DNA from: Halobacteriales archaeon QS_4_69_34
GTDB taxonomy: Archaea; Halobacteriota; Halobacteria; Halobacteriales; Halococcaceae
Direction: 5' to 3'
Assembly (NCBI GenBank): GCA_003021045.1
Contig: PXRN01000009.1
Location: forward strand, 62,001-126,000
DNA: 64,000 bases
Shown here: in pieces, positions 33,441-42,505 of the stretch
How positions within the stretch are numbered: the stretch's first letter is position 1
How the letters are laid out: each line of letters begins with the position of its first letter
Made by a program: the position numbers and the translations under genes
The notes under the pieces: generated by a model
What the model was told of the DNA's origin: nothing
Databases searched by the model: none
Seen by the model: the letters and a program-made list of their open reading frames with translations, nothing else

Positions 33441-35162
33441 ATGGACGACGAACTCCGCGAGCGTATCGAGCACGAGGCCGAGAAGCACGCGCTGCTCAAC
33501 GCGGTCAAGCACGGGAGTGCGGCCGACGTCGGCGCGATCGTCGGCCCGCTGATGGACGAGAACCCCGACTTCCGGGAGCACGGGGAGAGAGTCCCCGAAA
33601 TCGTCGCGCCCGTCGTCGAGCAGGTGAACGACCTCGACAGCGAGGGCCGCGAGAAGCGTCTCACCGCGGTCGCGCCCAACCGGCTCGCCGAACTGGAAGC
33701 CGAGGCGGCCGCGGACGACGAGGAAGCATCGCTGCCCGACCTCCCGAACGTCGAGACCTACGAGGAGGTCCGGATGCGCCTCGCGCCCAACCCCAACGGG
33801 CCGTGGCACCTCGGCAACGCCCGGATGCCCGCCGTCATCGGCACCTACAAGGACCGCTACGGCGGCTGGATGCTCTGTCGGTTCGACGACACCGACCCCG
33901 AGACCAAGCGCCCGGCCCTCGCGGCCTACGACGCCATCCTCGACGCGATCGAGTACCTCGGCTTCGAGCCCGACGAAGTGGTGCGAGCGTCGGATCGGCT
34001 CGAAACCTACTACGAGCACGCCCGTGCGCTGATCGATCGCGGTGGGGCTTACACGTGCTCCTGTTCCGGGGAGGAGTTCTCCGCGCTGAAAAACGCCGGC
34101 GAGGCGTGTCCCCACCGGAAGAAAGACGCCGAGCGGACCCGCGCGGAGTTCGACGCGATGGTCGCCGGCGAGTTCTCGGGCGGCGAGCTGGTCCTCCGGA
34201 TTCGGACGGACATCGAGCACCCGAACCCCGCGCTGCGGGACTGGGTCGCCTTCCGGGTCGTCGACACCCCGCATCCCCGCGAGGCGGCCAGCGAGTACCG
34301 GTGCTGGCCGCTGCTGGACTTCCAGAGCGGGATCGACGACCACCTGTTCGGTATCTCGCACGTCATCCGCGGGATCGACCTCCAGGATTCGGCGAAGCGC
34401 CAGCGCTTTCTCTACGAGTACTTCGGCTGGGAGTACCCCGAGGTGGTCCACTGGGGACACGTCCAGCTCGACGCCTACGACGTCGAGCTGAGCACCTCCC
34501 GGATCAAGACGCTGATCGCGGAGGGAGAACTCGACGGCTGGGACGACCCGCGCGCGCCGACCGTGGCAAGCCTCCGCCGGCGGGGGATCCGGGGCGAGGC
34601 GATCACCGAGGCGATGGGCGGACTGGGCACGTCGACGAGCAACGTCGACCTCCCGATGAGCGCGATCTACGCCGAAAACCGCGAACTCGTCGACGATACG
34701 GCCGACCGGGCCTTTCTCGTGCGCGAGGGCGTCGAGAAGGTGGTGATGGGCGGCCCGGCGGCCGGCGAGCCCCTCATCCACCCGAACCACGAGAAACGGG
34801 GCGTCCGGGAGATCCCGATCGAGGGGGCGGTGCTCGTCGAACCCGACGACGTGCCCCCGAATGGCAAGCGCGTCTGGCTGAAGGGCTACGGCCCCGTCCG
34901 GCACACCCGCGATGCCTTCGAGTTCACCGGCGAGGGCATCGACGTCGTGCGCGAGGAGGGCGTGCCCGTGGTCCACTGGGTGCCCGCCGACGGGAATCGT
35001 CCCGTCCTCCTGCGGACGATGGAGGGCGACGTCGAGGGCCGCGCCGAGCCCGGGTTCGGCGAGCGCGATCCCGAGGAGGTGGTACAGTTCGAGCGGATCG
35101 GCTTCGCGCGCGTCGATACACAGGACGAGGAGCGAACGGTGGCGTACTTCGCCCACCCGTGA
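33441..35162 (+). CDS. gltX: Glutamate--tRNA ligase (archaeal, non-discriminating type)
   Basis: Charges tRNA with glutamate; in archaea the same enzyme usually also makes Glu-tRNA(Gln). The 573-residue protein has the archaeal N-terminal helical extension (residues 1-100) and then class I motifs: RLAPNPNGPWHLGNARMP near residue 113 (HIGH equivalent WHLG) and ELSTSRIKTLI near residue 349 (KMSKS equivalent). It also has CRFDDTDPETKRP near 151 and the C-terminal beta-barrel anticodon-binding domain (GAVLVEPDDVPPNGKRVWLK). CSCSGEEF and ACPHRKK near 205-225 may bind zinc. ATG at 33441 is preceded by an in-frame GTG. Confidence 0.96.
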   Translation: MDDELRERIEHEAEKHALLNAVKHGSAADVGAIVGPLMDENPDFREHGERVPEIVAPVVEQVNDLDSEGREKRLTAVAPNRLAELEAEAAADDEEASLPDLPNVETYEEVRMRLAPNPNGPWHLGNARMPAVIGTYKDRYGGWMLCRFDDTDPETKRPALAAYDAILDAIEYLGFEPDEVVRASDRLETYYEHARALIDRGGAYTCSCSGEEFSALKNAGEACPHRKKDAERTRAEFDAMVAGEFSGGELVLRIRTDIEHPNPALRDWVAFRVVDTPHPREAASEYRCWPLLDFQSGIDDHLFGISHVIRGIDLQDSAKRQRFLYEYFGWEYPEVVHWGHVQLDAYDVELSTSRIKTLIAEGELDGWDDPRAPTVASLRRRGIRGEAITEAMGGLGTSTSNVDLPMSAIYAENRELVDDTADRAFLVREGVEKVVMGGPAAGEPLIHPNHEKRGVREIPIEGAVLVEPDDVPPNGKRVWLKGYGPVRHTRDAFEFTGEGIDVVREEGVPVVHWVPADGNRPVLLRTMEGDVEGRAEPGFGERDPEEVVQFERIGFARVDTQDEERTVAYFAHP

Positions 35163-35243
35163 GCGGTAGCCAGCAGACACGAGACCGCGGAAGCCAGTCT
35201 CGACGACGGACGTGTCCGCGAGGCGGTCCGCTCGCGCGAACGA

Positions 35244-35249
35244 TTTAAG
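35244..35249 (+). promoter_or_regulatory. TTTAAG promoter box of the ferredoxin gene
   Basis: CGATTTAAGTG lies about 30 nt before the ferredoxin ATG at 35277, the expected TATA position for a leaderless or short-leader transcript. Confidence 0.5.
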
Positions 35250-35252
35250 TGA

Positions 35253-35606
<354 letters not shown>

Positions 35607-35801
35607 GCGTCGTCCGGTCGGCCGCTCCTCCTCGTTCGGCTCCCTTTTCGTTCGCCCTTCGATCCCAGCTCGTGGAGTCGCCGCTCGGGGGCGGCGACGA
35701 GCGGGGGTCGAAACCGCGGTAATCACGGGCAAGGCCGTGCCCGAACGAAAAGCTATTACTGCCACCATGGGTGGATAACTCACACAGGGGAACCGAAAAC
35801 G

Positions 35802-36677
35802 ATGCACACAGTAGCTCTGACCAAGGGCGTCCCGGACTTCCGCGAGGGCCAAGTATCGTTCGACGAGGACGGCCACCTCGAACGCGGGGAGACGCCGACG
35901 GTGATGAACCCGAACGACAAGCACGCCCTCCGGACGGCCCTCCAAGTGAAGGTCCGCAACGGGGGCCACCTCAGCGTGATGAGCATGGGCCCGCCCGGCT
36001 ACGGCGACGTGCTCGGCGAGGCGATGGAGTCCGTGTACGCCGACGACCTCTATCTCCTCTCCGACCGGGAGCTCGCGGCCTCGGACACGTGGGCGACGGC
36101 GATCACGCTCGCCACCGGGCTCGAAAAACTCGAGGACCCCCCGGACCTCGTGTTCGCGGGGTTCAAGACCGCCGACGGGGAGACCGGCCACACCGGCCCC
36201 CAGACCTGCTGGTGTCTCGACTGGCCGATGATCACCCACGTCGTCGCGCTCGACGTCGACGAAGCGGCGGGACGGGTGCGCGCGAAGCGGCTCGTCGAGG
36301 GTGATATCGAGGAGATAGAAACCGTCGAGGCCCCGATGCCGGCCTTTATCGTCGCCGACCCGGAGTTCGAGCCCACCTACCGGAAGGCCGCCCACCGGCT
36401 GACCCTGAAGGACCTCCGGGCCGAAACCAGAGAACGGGCCGAAGACCACGAGGAGCATCTGACGACGTGGGATCACGCGGACCTGAACCTCGATCCCGAC
36501 TACATCGGCCTCGACGGCTCGCCGACGATCGTCTCCTCGGTGGACCCGATCCCGAAGGCCCCCGCCGAGCGCGAGGCGACGATGGTCGATCCCGCCGACG
36601 CCGCGGGGATGGAGGAACTGTTCGAGGCGATGGAGCCGTTCGCGGCCGCCGACGGGCAGTCGGCAGCGGGTGATTAG
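35802..36677 (+). CDS. etfB: Electron transfer flavoprotein, beta subunit
   Basis: Beta subunit of ETF, which takes electrons from acyl-CoA and other dehydrogenases. The 291-residue protein has VALTKGVPDFREGQVSFDED at the start, MNPNDKHALRTALQVK near residue 36, LSVMSMGPPGYGDVLGEAM near residue 59, DLVFAGFKTADGETGHTGPQ near residue 116 and the ETF-beta region KRLVEGDIEEIETVEAPMP near residue 164. The C-terminal tail (about 60 residues) is acidic. First gene of etfB-etfA-fixCX, 3 nt before etfA. A CTATTACTG stretch about 50 nt upstream may be the TATA box. Confidence 0.93.
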   Translation: MHTVALTKGVPDFREGQVSFDEDGHLERGETPTVMNPNDKHALRTALQVKVRNGGHLSVMSMGPPGYGDVLGEAMESVYADDLYLLSDRELAASDTWATAITLATGLEKLEDPPDLVFAGFKTADGETGHTGPQTCWCLDWPMITHVVALDVDEAAGRVRAKRLVEGDIEEIETVEAPMPAFIVADPEFEPTYRKAAHRLTLKDLRAETRERAEDHEEHLTTWDHADLNLDPDYIGLDGSPTIVSSVDPIPKAPAEREATMVDPADAAGMEELFEAMEPFAAADGQSAAGD

Positions 36678-36680
36678 ATC

Positions 36681-38759
36681 ATGAACGAGAACACCGATAC
36701 CGGCGACGGAGAGTCGATCGATCCGGGCGAGCGCACCGTCGAGGAGCTGAAGGGCGATCTGCGGACCGTCGAGGACCCGGGTGCGCTCGACGAGCTACTG
36801 GCCGCCGAGGAGGCCGGGAAGAACCGGGTGGGCGCGACCGAGGCCATCCGTGCACGGATGGAGGCGGTGAGCCCGCCCGAAGGCGAGGCCATCGAGGAGG
36901 GTACCGAGACGGAAGGCGAGTACCGCGAGACGGCCGACGAGATCGAGAACGGCGGTGAGGCGGCCGGCAGCGACGGCGAGGACGCCACCACGGACGGCGA
37001 GAACGAAGCGGACGCGAGCGCCGCCGCTCCGATCGACCCGAACGAGCACGAGATCGCCGAACTCGGCCCCGAGATCAACGGCATCGAGGACCCCGCCGCG
37101 CTCGAAGCGGTCCTCGCCGCCGAGGAGGCCGGCGAGGACCGCGACCCCGTGAAGACCCTGATCGAGAGCCGGATCGAGGCGGTGAGCACCGAGGCGGCGA
37201 GCGAGGACGGCGAGATCGATCCCGCGGCACGCAGCGTCGCTGAGCTCGGTAACGCTCTCCAGGGCGTCGACGACGTCGAGCGCCTCGAATCGCTCCTCGC
37301 CGCCGAGGAGGCCGGCGAGGACCGCAGTGCGGCCAAGAACCTGATCGAAAAGCGGATCGACTCGGTCACCGAGAGCGACGAGGAGGGAGAGATCGAGGTC
37401 GTCCCGCCCGAGGAGAAACACCCCGATCTCGACCACCCGACGGCGGACAAGCAGTACGTCAAGGCGCTCGAGGACGGCAGCTACGGCGACATGTGGGTCT
37501 ACTGTGAGACCCAGGCCGGCGAGCTCATCGACGTCTCGAAGGAGATGCTCGGGAAAGCCCGCGAGCTGGTGGACACCTACAACGACGACTACGACGCCGA
37601 GGAGCGCGTCGTTGGCGTGCTCGTCGGCGAAAGCGTGGCCGACCTGACCGAGGAGGTGATCAACTACGGCGCGGACGTCGTCGTCTACCACGAGGACAGT
37701 CGGCTAGACCGGTTCCGGCACAAGCCCTACACCGAGATATTCTGTGACATGGCGCGGTGGGGCGGCGATCCCGTCGAAGGCACCGGTCCCGACGACGCGG
37801 ACTGGCGCGAGTACGACGAGCCCCGGTACACGCTGTTCCCGGCGACGAACAACGGACGGGACCTCTCCGCGCAGGTCCAGGGAGAACTCGACTCGGGGCT
37901 CGCCTCCGATTGCTCGGGGCTGTACATCGAGGAGGTGATGATCTCCAACCCGGTGAAGACCGGCCGGCCGGGCGAGAAAAAGGAGTTCGAACGGGTGCTG
38001 CACATGAAGCGACCCGATTTCTCCGGGTTCGAGTACTCGACGATCCTCTGTCTCGACAACCCCTCCCGGGAGTTCCACCCGCAGGGCGGCTCGGTGATCC
38101 CGGGCAGCTTCCCGCTGCCCGAGCCCGATCCCGAGCGCGAGGGCGTCGTCGTGGAACACGACCTCGAACTCGAGGAGGACTGGCTTCGCGTCGAGGTGAC
38201 GGAGTACGACCAGCTCGACGAGGGGGTCGACCTCACGGGCCACGACGTGGTCGTGGCGATGGGGCGGGGCATCGGCGACGACCCCACCCGCGGGATGGAG
38301 CTGGGACTCGAACTCGCGGACGCCTTCGCGGACGCCGAACTGGGCGTCTCGCGGGGCATCGTCACCGGCTCGTACGAGTTCGACGGTCACGTCGAACGGT
38401 ACACCGCCGAGGAGCGCCAGATCGGCGAAACGGGGCAGGTGGTCGCGCCGGAGCTCTACGTCGCAGCCGGGATCTCCGGAGCCGTCCAGCACAAGGTGGG
38501 GATGGACGAGTCCGAGACCATCGTCGCCATCAACACCGACCCCGACGCGCGCATTCGAGATTTCTCCGATTTCTTCGTCGAGGGCGACCTCTTCGAGGTG
38601 CTTCCCGACCTGATCGACGCGCTCGAATCGGGCGAACTGGACCTGCAGGCCGTGGCGGCCGACGGCGGTCGGAGCGACGGCTCCGGCGGGCCCGTGACCG
38701 ACGGCGGCCGGGACGACCCCGCGGACGGGAGCGACCCGGCCGAGGAGGGCGAGCGATGA
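36681..38759 (+). CDS. etfA: Electron transfer flavoprotein, alpha subunit, with N-terminal triple repeat
   Basis: Alpha subunit, binding FAD. The canonical part occupies about residues 250-670: MWVYCETQAGELIDVSKEML near residue 271, VVVAMGRGIGDDPTRGMELG near residue 522 and the FAD signature AAGISGAVQHKVGMDESETI near residue 594, then AINTDPDARIRDFSDFFVEG. The protein is 692 residues, about twice a usual EtfA. The extra N-terminus holds three approximately 50-residue repeats starting near residues 14, 118 and 179. Each has DPxxxxxxEL and LLAAEEAGxxRxxxKxLIExR-type helices separated by acidic linkers. Such repeats could mediate docking. Its stop overlaps the fixC start (ATGA). Confidence 0.93.
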   Translation: MNENTDTGDGESIDPGERTVEELKGDLRTVEDPGALDELLAAEEAGKNRVGATEAIRARMEAVSPPEGEAIEEGTETEGEYRETADEIENGGEAAGSDGEDATTDGENEADASAAAPIDPNEHEIAELGPEINGIEDPAALEAVLAAEEAGEDRDPVKTLIESRIEAVSTEAASEDGEIDPAARSVAELGNALQGVDDVERLESLLAAEEAGEDRSAAKNLIEKRIDSVTESDEEGEIEVVPPEEKHPDLDHPTADKQYVKALEDGSYGDMWVYCETQAGELIDVSKEMLGKARELVDTYNDDYDAEERVVGVLVGESVADLTEEVINYGADVVVYHEDSRLDRFRHKPYTEIFCDMARWGGDPVEGTGPDDADWREYDEPRYTLFPATNNGRDLSAQVQGELDSGLASDCSGLYIEEVMISNPVKTGRPGEKKEFERVLHMKRPDFSGFEYSTILCLDNPSREFHPQGGSVIPGSFPLPEPDPEREGVVVEHDLELEEDWLRVEVTEYDQLDEGVDLTGHDVVVAMGRGIGDDPTRGMELGLELADAFADAELGVSRGIVTGSYEFDGHVERYTAEERQIGETGQVVAPELYVAAGISGAVQHKVGMDESETIVAINTDPDARIRDFSDFFVEGDLFEVLPDLIDALESGELDLQAVAADGGRSDGSGGPVTDGGRDDPADGSDPAEEGER

Positions 38760-40429
38760 CCGACGACTACGAGCACTACGAGGCGGTCGTGGTCGGCGCG
38801 GGTCCCGGTGGAGCCGCGGCGGCCGCGACGCTCGCGCGCAACGGCGTCGAAACCGTCGTGCTGGAGCGGGGCGTCGACGCCGGATCGAAGAACGTCACCG
38901 GGGGCCTGATCTACGCCGAGGAGTCCGCACCCTACACCGTAGACGGGATCTTCCCGGGCTTTCGCGAGCACGCCACCGAGCGCCCGATCACGGAGTACTA
39001 CATCCACAACGTCGCGGGCGAGTCGGTGAAATCGTTCGACATCACCGCGATGCACGAGCACGACACCGAGTGGGCCGACGCGGTCCTCCGGCGGAAGATG
39101 GACTCGTGGATGGCCGAGCAGGTCCATCGACTGGCCCGCGAGACCGGTGGCGGGCTGCTCACGGACGTGAAGGTGAGCGGCCTCCTCGAAGAGGACGGCG
39201 AGATCGTCGGTGTCACCTGCGAGGAACTCGATCCCATCAGGGCGGACGTCGTCGTCGCGGCCGACGGCGTGAACTCCGAACTCGCCCGCGAGGCGGGCCT
39301 AATGGACTGGGAGTCACCCGAGGAGTGGTTCCAGGGGGTGAAGGCGGTCGTGGACATGCCGGACGGGACGATCGAGGATCGTTTCGGCATCGGCGAGGAC
39401 GAGGGCCACGCCCATCTGTTCTCGGGCGACCTCTACGACGGCGTTCGGGGCGGGGGCTTTCTCTACACCAACGAGGAGTCGCTCTGTATCGGGAACGTCT
39501 TCCACCTCGACAGCATCGTCGAGGAGCGCGCCGAGGTACAGGATCTCCTCGATCGGCTCCTGACCCATCCGTTCATGGCCCAGTGGCTGGGCGAGGAGTA
39601 CGAGGAACGGGAGTACTCGGCGAAGCTCGTGCCCGACTCGAAGAAGGCCGCCAATCCATCGCCCTACGAGGGGCGGCTGGTGCTCGTGGGCGACGCCGGT
39701 GGGCAGATGCAGGCACAGGGACCGATCATCAAGGGGATGAACCACGCGGTGACCGCCGGGGCCCTGGCGGCGGAGGCGTTCGTCGAGGCACGTTCCCGGG
39801 GAAAGCCCGACTCGGTGGGCGCACGCTACGAGCGCCGGCTCCACGACGAAGGGGTGATGGACAAGCTCCGGCCCCGGCGCTACCGGGTGGCCGCGGCGCT
39901 CGGCGAGAACGACGCCGCGACCGGGATCGCCGAGCGCGCGCTCGACTCGCCGGTCGGGCGGCTCGGTCTCCGGGCGCTCGACCGGGTGGACGCGCTCGAA
40001 CGCGCCTACGCCTCGCCGTACCTGGCGATGATGATGCCCGACACGAGCGTGCCCTACGCGACCCTCCCGGCCGTGATCGGCGAGGCGCTCGGCGACCCGG
40101 TTCGGGAGGAGAACCACGTCGAGCCGCCGACGCTCGAAGAGCGGATCGGCGACCTGACCTACGACACCGACGTGGGCAATCCCCACATCGTCGTCGAGGA
40201 CAACTCCTTCGACGCGAGCGGCGCGGCCGTGACGGCCTGTCCGGTCAGCGCGGAGGGCTTCGGCGGGGGCTGCTACCGCGACGAGACCGTCAAGCAGAAC
40301 GGGAGCGAGGAGCGCGTCGTGAGCCTCGACACCCAGCCCTGCGTCGAGTGTGGGACCTGTGCCGTCGTCGCCGACACCCGCTGGGAGCATCCCCGCGGCG
40401 GGAAGGGCGTCGAGTTCGAGCAGGGCTGA
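38756..40429 (+). CDS. fixC: FixC-type FAD oxidoreductase fused to a FixX-like ferredoxin
   Basis: A 557-residue ETF:quinone oxidoreductase-like protein passing electrons from ETF to quinone. FAD-binding AVVVGAGPGGAAAAATLARN at the N-terminus and GSKNVTGGLIYAEE near residue 42 come first. VVVAADGVNSELAREAGLMD near residue 163 and LVLVGDAGGQMQAQGPIIKG near residue 306 follow. The last 90 residues form a FixX-type domain with VTACPVSAEGF and QPCVECGTCAVVADTRWEHP, giving four ligands for a [4Fe-4S] cluster, and ending RGGKGVEFEQG. FixC and FixX are separate proteins in many bacteria. Overlaps etfA by four bases. Confidence 0.92.
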   Translation: MTDDYEHYEAVVVGAGPGGAAAAATLARNGVETVVLERGVDAGSKNVTGGLIYAEESAPYTVDGIFPGFREHATERPITEYYIHNVAGESVKSFDITAMHEHDTEWADAVLRRKMDSWMAEQVHRLARETGGGLLTDVKVSGLLEEDGEIVGVTCEELDPIRADVVVAADGVNSELAREAGLMDWESPEEWFQGVKAVVDMPDGTIEDRFGIGEDEGHAHLFSGDLYDGVRGGGFLYTNEESLCIGNVFHLDSIVEERAEVQDLLDRLLTHPFMAQWLGEEYEEREYSAKLVPDSKKAANPSPYEGRLVLVGDAGGQMQAQGPIIKGMNHAVTAGALAAEAFVEARSRGKPDSVGARYERRLHDEGVMDKLRPRRYRVAAALGENDAATGIAERALDSPVGRLGLRALDRVDALERAYASPYLAMMMPDTSVPYATLPAVIGEALGDPVREENHVEPPTLEERIGDLTYDTDVGNPHIVVEDNSFDASGAAVTACPVSAEGFGGGCYRDETVKQNGSEERVVSLDTQPCVECGTCAVVADTRWEHPRGGKGVEFEQG

Positions 40430-40535
40430 TGGCCGGGTTCGGGTCCACGCCCGGGAGCGCCGAAGGAATCGGGGTCGAGGCCGAGGCCGGGATCGAAATC
40501 GGAATCGAGGTCGGAACCAGGACGCGAGTAGGCTG

Positions 40536-40922
40536 ATGAGCTCGGACTACGCCGGGCGGATCGAGGACTTCGCCGAGCGGGCGAGACGCGACCGCGATGG
40601 CTTCGAGCCGCCCGCCGACCCGCCGGACGAGGAGCGGGCGATGGGCTATCTCAGGCGGGGACTCGGGCCGCTCGTGGCGCTGTATCTCGAAGCCCGGACG
40701 GCCGACTGGGACGTCGAGTTCTCGGCGGCGGAACTCGAACTCCTCCACCGAGCGACGAACGACTGGCTCGCGCTGTACGCCCGCTGCTATGGAACCGAAC
40801 TGGACGCCGGCTTCACCGTCCGGCGGGCGGCGGAGCTACTCCTCGATACCCACAACATCCGGGATACGGCACAGCTACTCACGGGGCTGCCCGCCCGCGG
40901 GACGGATCGCGGATCATCGTGA
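40536..40922 (+). CDS. Conserved haloarchaeal protein of the ETF operon
   Basis: A 128-residue soluble, mainly helical protein: SDYAGRIEDFAERARRDRDG, MGYLRRGLGPLVALYLEART near residue 36, FSAAELELLHRATNDWLALY near residue 62 and RRAAELLLDTHNIRDTAQLL near residue 95. No cofactor motif is visible. Being 106 nt after fixCX on the same strand, it may be the last gene of that operon. Function not recognised. Confidence 0.7.
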   Translation: MSSDYAGRIEDFAERARRDRDGFEPPADPPDEERAMGYLRRGLGPLVALYLEARTADWDVEFSAAELELLHRATNDWLALYARCYGTELDAGFTVRRAAELLLDTHNIRDTAQLLTGLPARGTDRGSS

Positions 40923-41245
40923 TCGCCGACGGCTCCGGTTCGTGGCGAGCAGGGCTTCTCGTCGACCGGTCCGAGTCGAGCCGTGCCGACGGGCCCGACC
41001 GTCTTCGGAGGAGCTCGCGCCGTGAGCAGCGATCCCGAAACCGGCTCTCCGGGACGGCTGCTGCCGAGAAAGCGACGGCGATCGGGGCCGCCACGAGAGT
41101 CGTGCCGTCGTGACCGAGGGTGTCCTGTCGAGTAGCGCGGGGTCCCGGTCGAGGGGGTAGTCGAGTACGGTCGCGGCGGTCCGATTCCGGTCTGCCTTGG
41201 CCCCTGCGACCAACAGTTAAGTATCGGAACGTGGTAGCGTCGCTC
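40923..41245. other. Gene-free stretch before the GNAT gene
   Basis: About 323 nt with no convincing coding frame. The only recognisable item is CAGTTAAGTATC, ending about 25-30 nt before the next ATG, which is a likely TATA-type box. No member of either repeat family is seen. Confidence 0.55.
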
Positions 41246-41989
41246 ATGCAGATCTCGGAGGCGTTCGAGTTCACCCACGAGGACCGAAAGAGCATCTACC
41301 AGTACATCGAGGCCGCCGACGGGCCCGTATCGGCCGAGGAGGTCCGCGAGTCGCTCCACCTCGACCCACGTGGGTTCGGCCACCACGTCGCCATCCTCAA
41401 GCGCGACGGGTTGATCGAGGCCCGCGGGCAGCAGCTGGCCGCCGCCTACGAGGGCAGCGACGAGGCCGAAGCGGAGAGCTTCGAGACCGACGGCATCGAG
41501 GTGACCGTCCGGCCGGCCATCGAGACCGATCGCTCGGGGCTGGTGGGCGTGATCCGGCAGGTCGCCGAGAACGGGACCTATATCGTCGCCGAGAGCGTCG
41601 CGGACCTGATCGACCACGAGGAGTCGATCAGCCGCCACACCGCGGTCGACTCCCGGGTCTTCTTCGTCGCCACGATCAACGACGAGGTCGTCGGGTGGGT
41701 CCACCTCGAAGCGCCCGAACTCGCAAAGCTCAGCCACACCGCCGAGCTCACCATCGGTGTCCTTGAGGAGTACTACGGCCACGGCATCGGGAGTCGCCTG
41801 CTCGAACGGGGACTGGAGTGGGCGCGCGAGCACGACTACGAGAAGATCTACAACTCGATCCCCGCGACCAACGAGGAGGCCATCGCCTTCTTCGAGGCCC
41901 GCGGCGGCGAGGTCGAGGCCGTCCGCGAGGACCACTACAAGTTCGACGACGAGTACATCGACGAGGTGATGCTGGCCCTGCGACCGTGA
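41246..41989 (+). CDS. GNAT acetyltransferase with N-terminal helix-turn-helix
   Basis: A 247-residue two-domain protein. Residues 1-75 look like a winged helix (EDRKSIYQYIEAADGPVSAE, VRESLHLDPRGFGHHVAILK, RDGLIEARGQQL). Residues about 85-247 are a GNAT domain: VTVRPAIETDRSGLVGVIRQ, AELTIGVLEEYYGHGIGSRL near residue 167 (acetyl-CoA loop with GHGIG) and SIPATNEEAIAFFEARGGEV near residue 210. It may be a regulator whose activity depends on acetylation, or an acetyltransferase with a DNA-targeting domain; the substrate is unknown. Confidence 0.85.
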   Translation: MQISEAFEFTHEDRKSIYQYIEAADGPVSAEEVRESLHLDPRGFGHHVAILKRDGLIEARGQQLAAAYEGSDEAEAESFETDGIEVTVRPAIETDRSGLVGVIRQVAENGTYIVAESVADLIDHEESISRHTAVDSRVFFVATINDEVVGWVHLEAPELAKLSHTAELTIGVLEEYYGHGIGSRLLERGLEWAREHDYEKIYNSIPATNEEAIAFFEARGGEVEAVREDHYKFDDEYIDEVMLALRP

Positions 41990-42141
41990 GAGCGGCGTAC
42001 AGCCTCGTGGCCCGGTGTCCGGTGGCTCGCGCCCGGCGATCCGTGATCCGGCGGCGATCGACGGGGCGATCCGGCCGCGGGGGACCGTGCCGTCCCGCGG
42101 GTCGTCGCTCGCCGCCGATTCCCTCCCTTCCCCCGCCGCAG

Positions 42142-42306
42142 TCAGCGCCACTCCTCGGCCGCACCGTCGAGCGGCTCGGCGACGATCCCCTCCCGTTGTA
42201 CGAGCGCGCGGGCGTGGGCGGTGCAGACCTCGCGGTTCGCGTCCCACGGGACGTGCAGCCGGACGGTCGCGGGGTTCGCACAGTCCGCCTGGGCACACTC
42301 GGTCAT
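42142..42306 (-). CDS. Small cysteine-containing (zinc-finger-like) protein
   Basis: A 54-residue protein: MTECAQADCANPATVRLHVP, then NREVCTAHARALVQREGIVA and a tail ending EEWR. The pattern C-x4-C ... C-x2-H resembles a single small zinc site as found in many haloarchaeal mini-proteins. Start is the ATG at 42304-42306 (complement). It lies downstream of aroA on the same strand, with a 199-nt gap. Function unknown. Confidence 0.6.
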   Translation of the reverse strand: MTECAQADCANPATVRLHVPWDANREVCTAHARALVQREGIVAEPLDGAAEEWR

Positions 42307-42505
42307 GCGGACTGTCCGGGCGCACGGGTAACAGGTCTGTGGGTGGGCGGCCGAAGAGAGCGGGTCGGTGGGACCGGACAGGAGCGCCGCCGCGAGTACC
42401 CGGAGCCGGCGATCGCCGCCACGTCCGAGCGGTGGCTGTACGCCGAGGGCCAGGGACCGAGGAGCACCCAGTGCTCGGACGGAGCGACGAGCCCGGGGAA
42501 CGGAC

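Noticed and set aside
40440-40535. Degenerate short tandem pattern (GAATCG/GGTCGAGG-like units) after fixCX
   Set aside because: Irregular units and few copies; no sign of a CRISPR or a functional repeat array.
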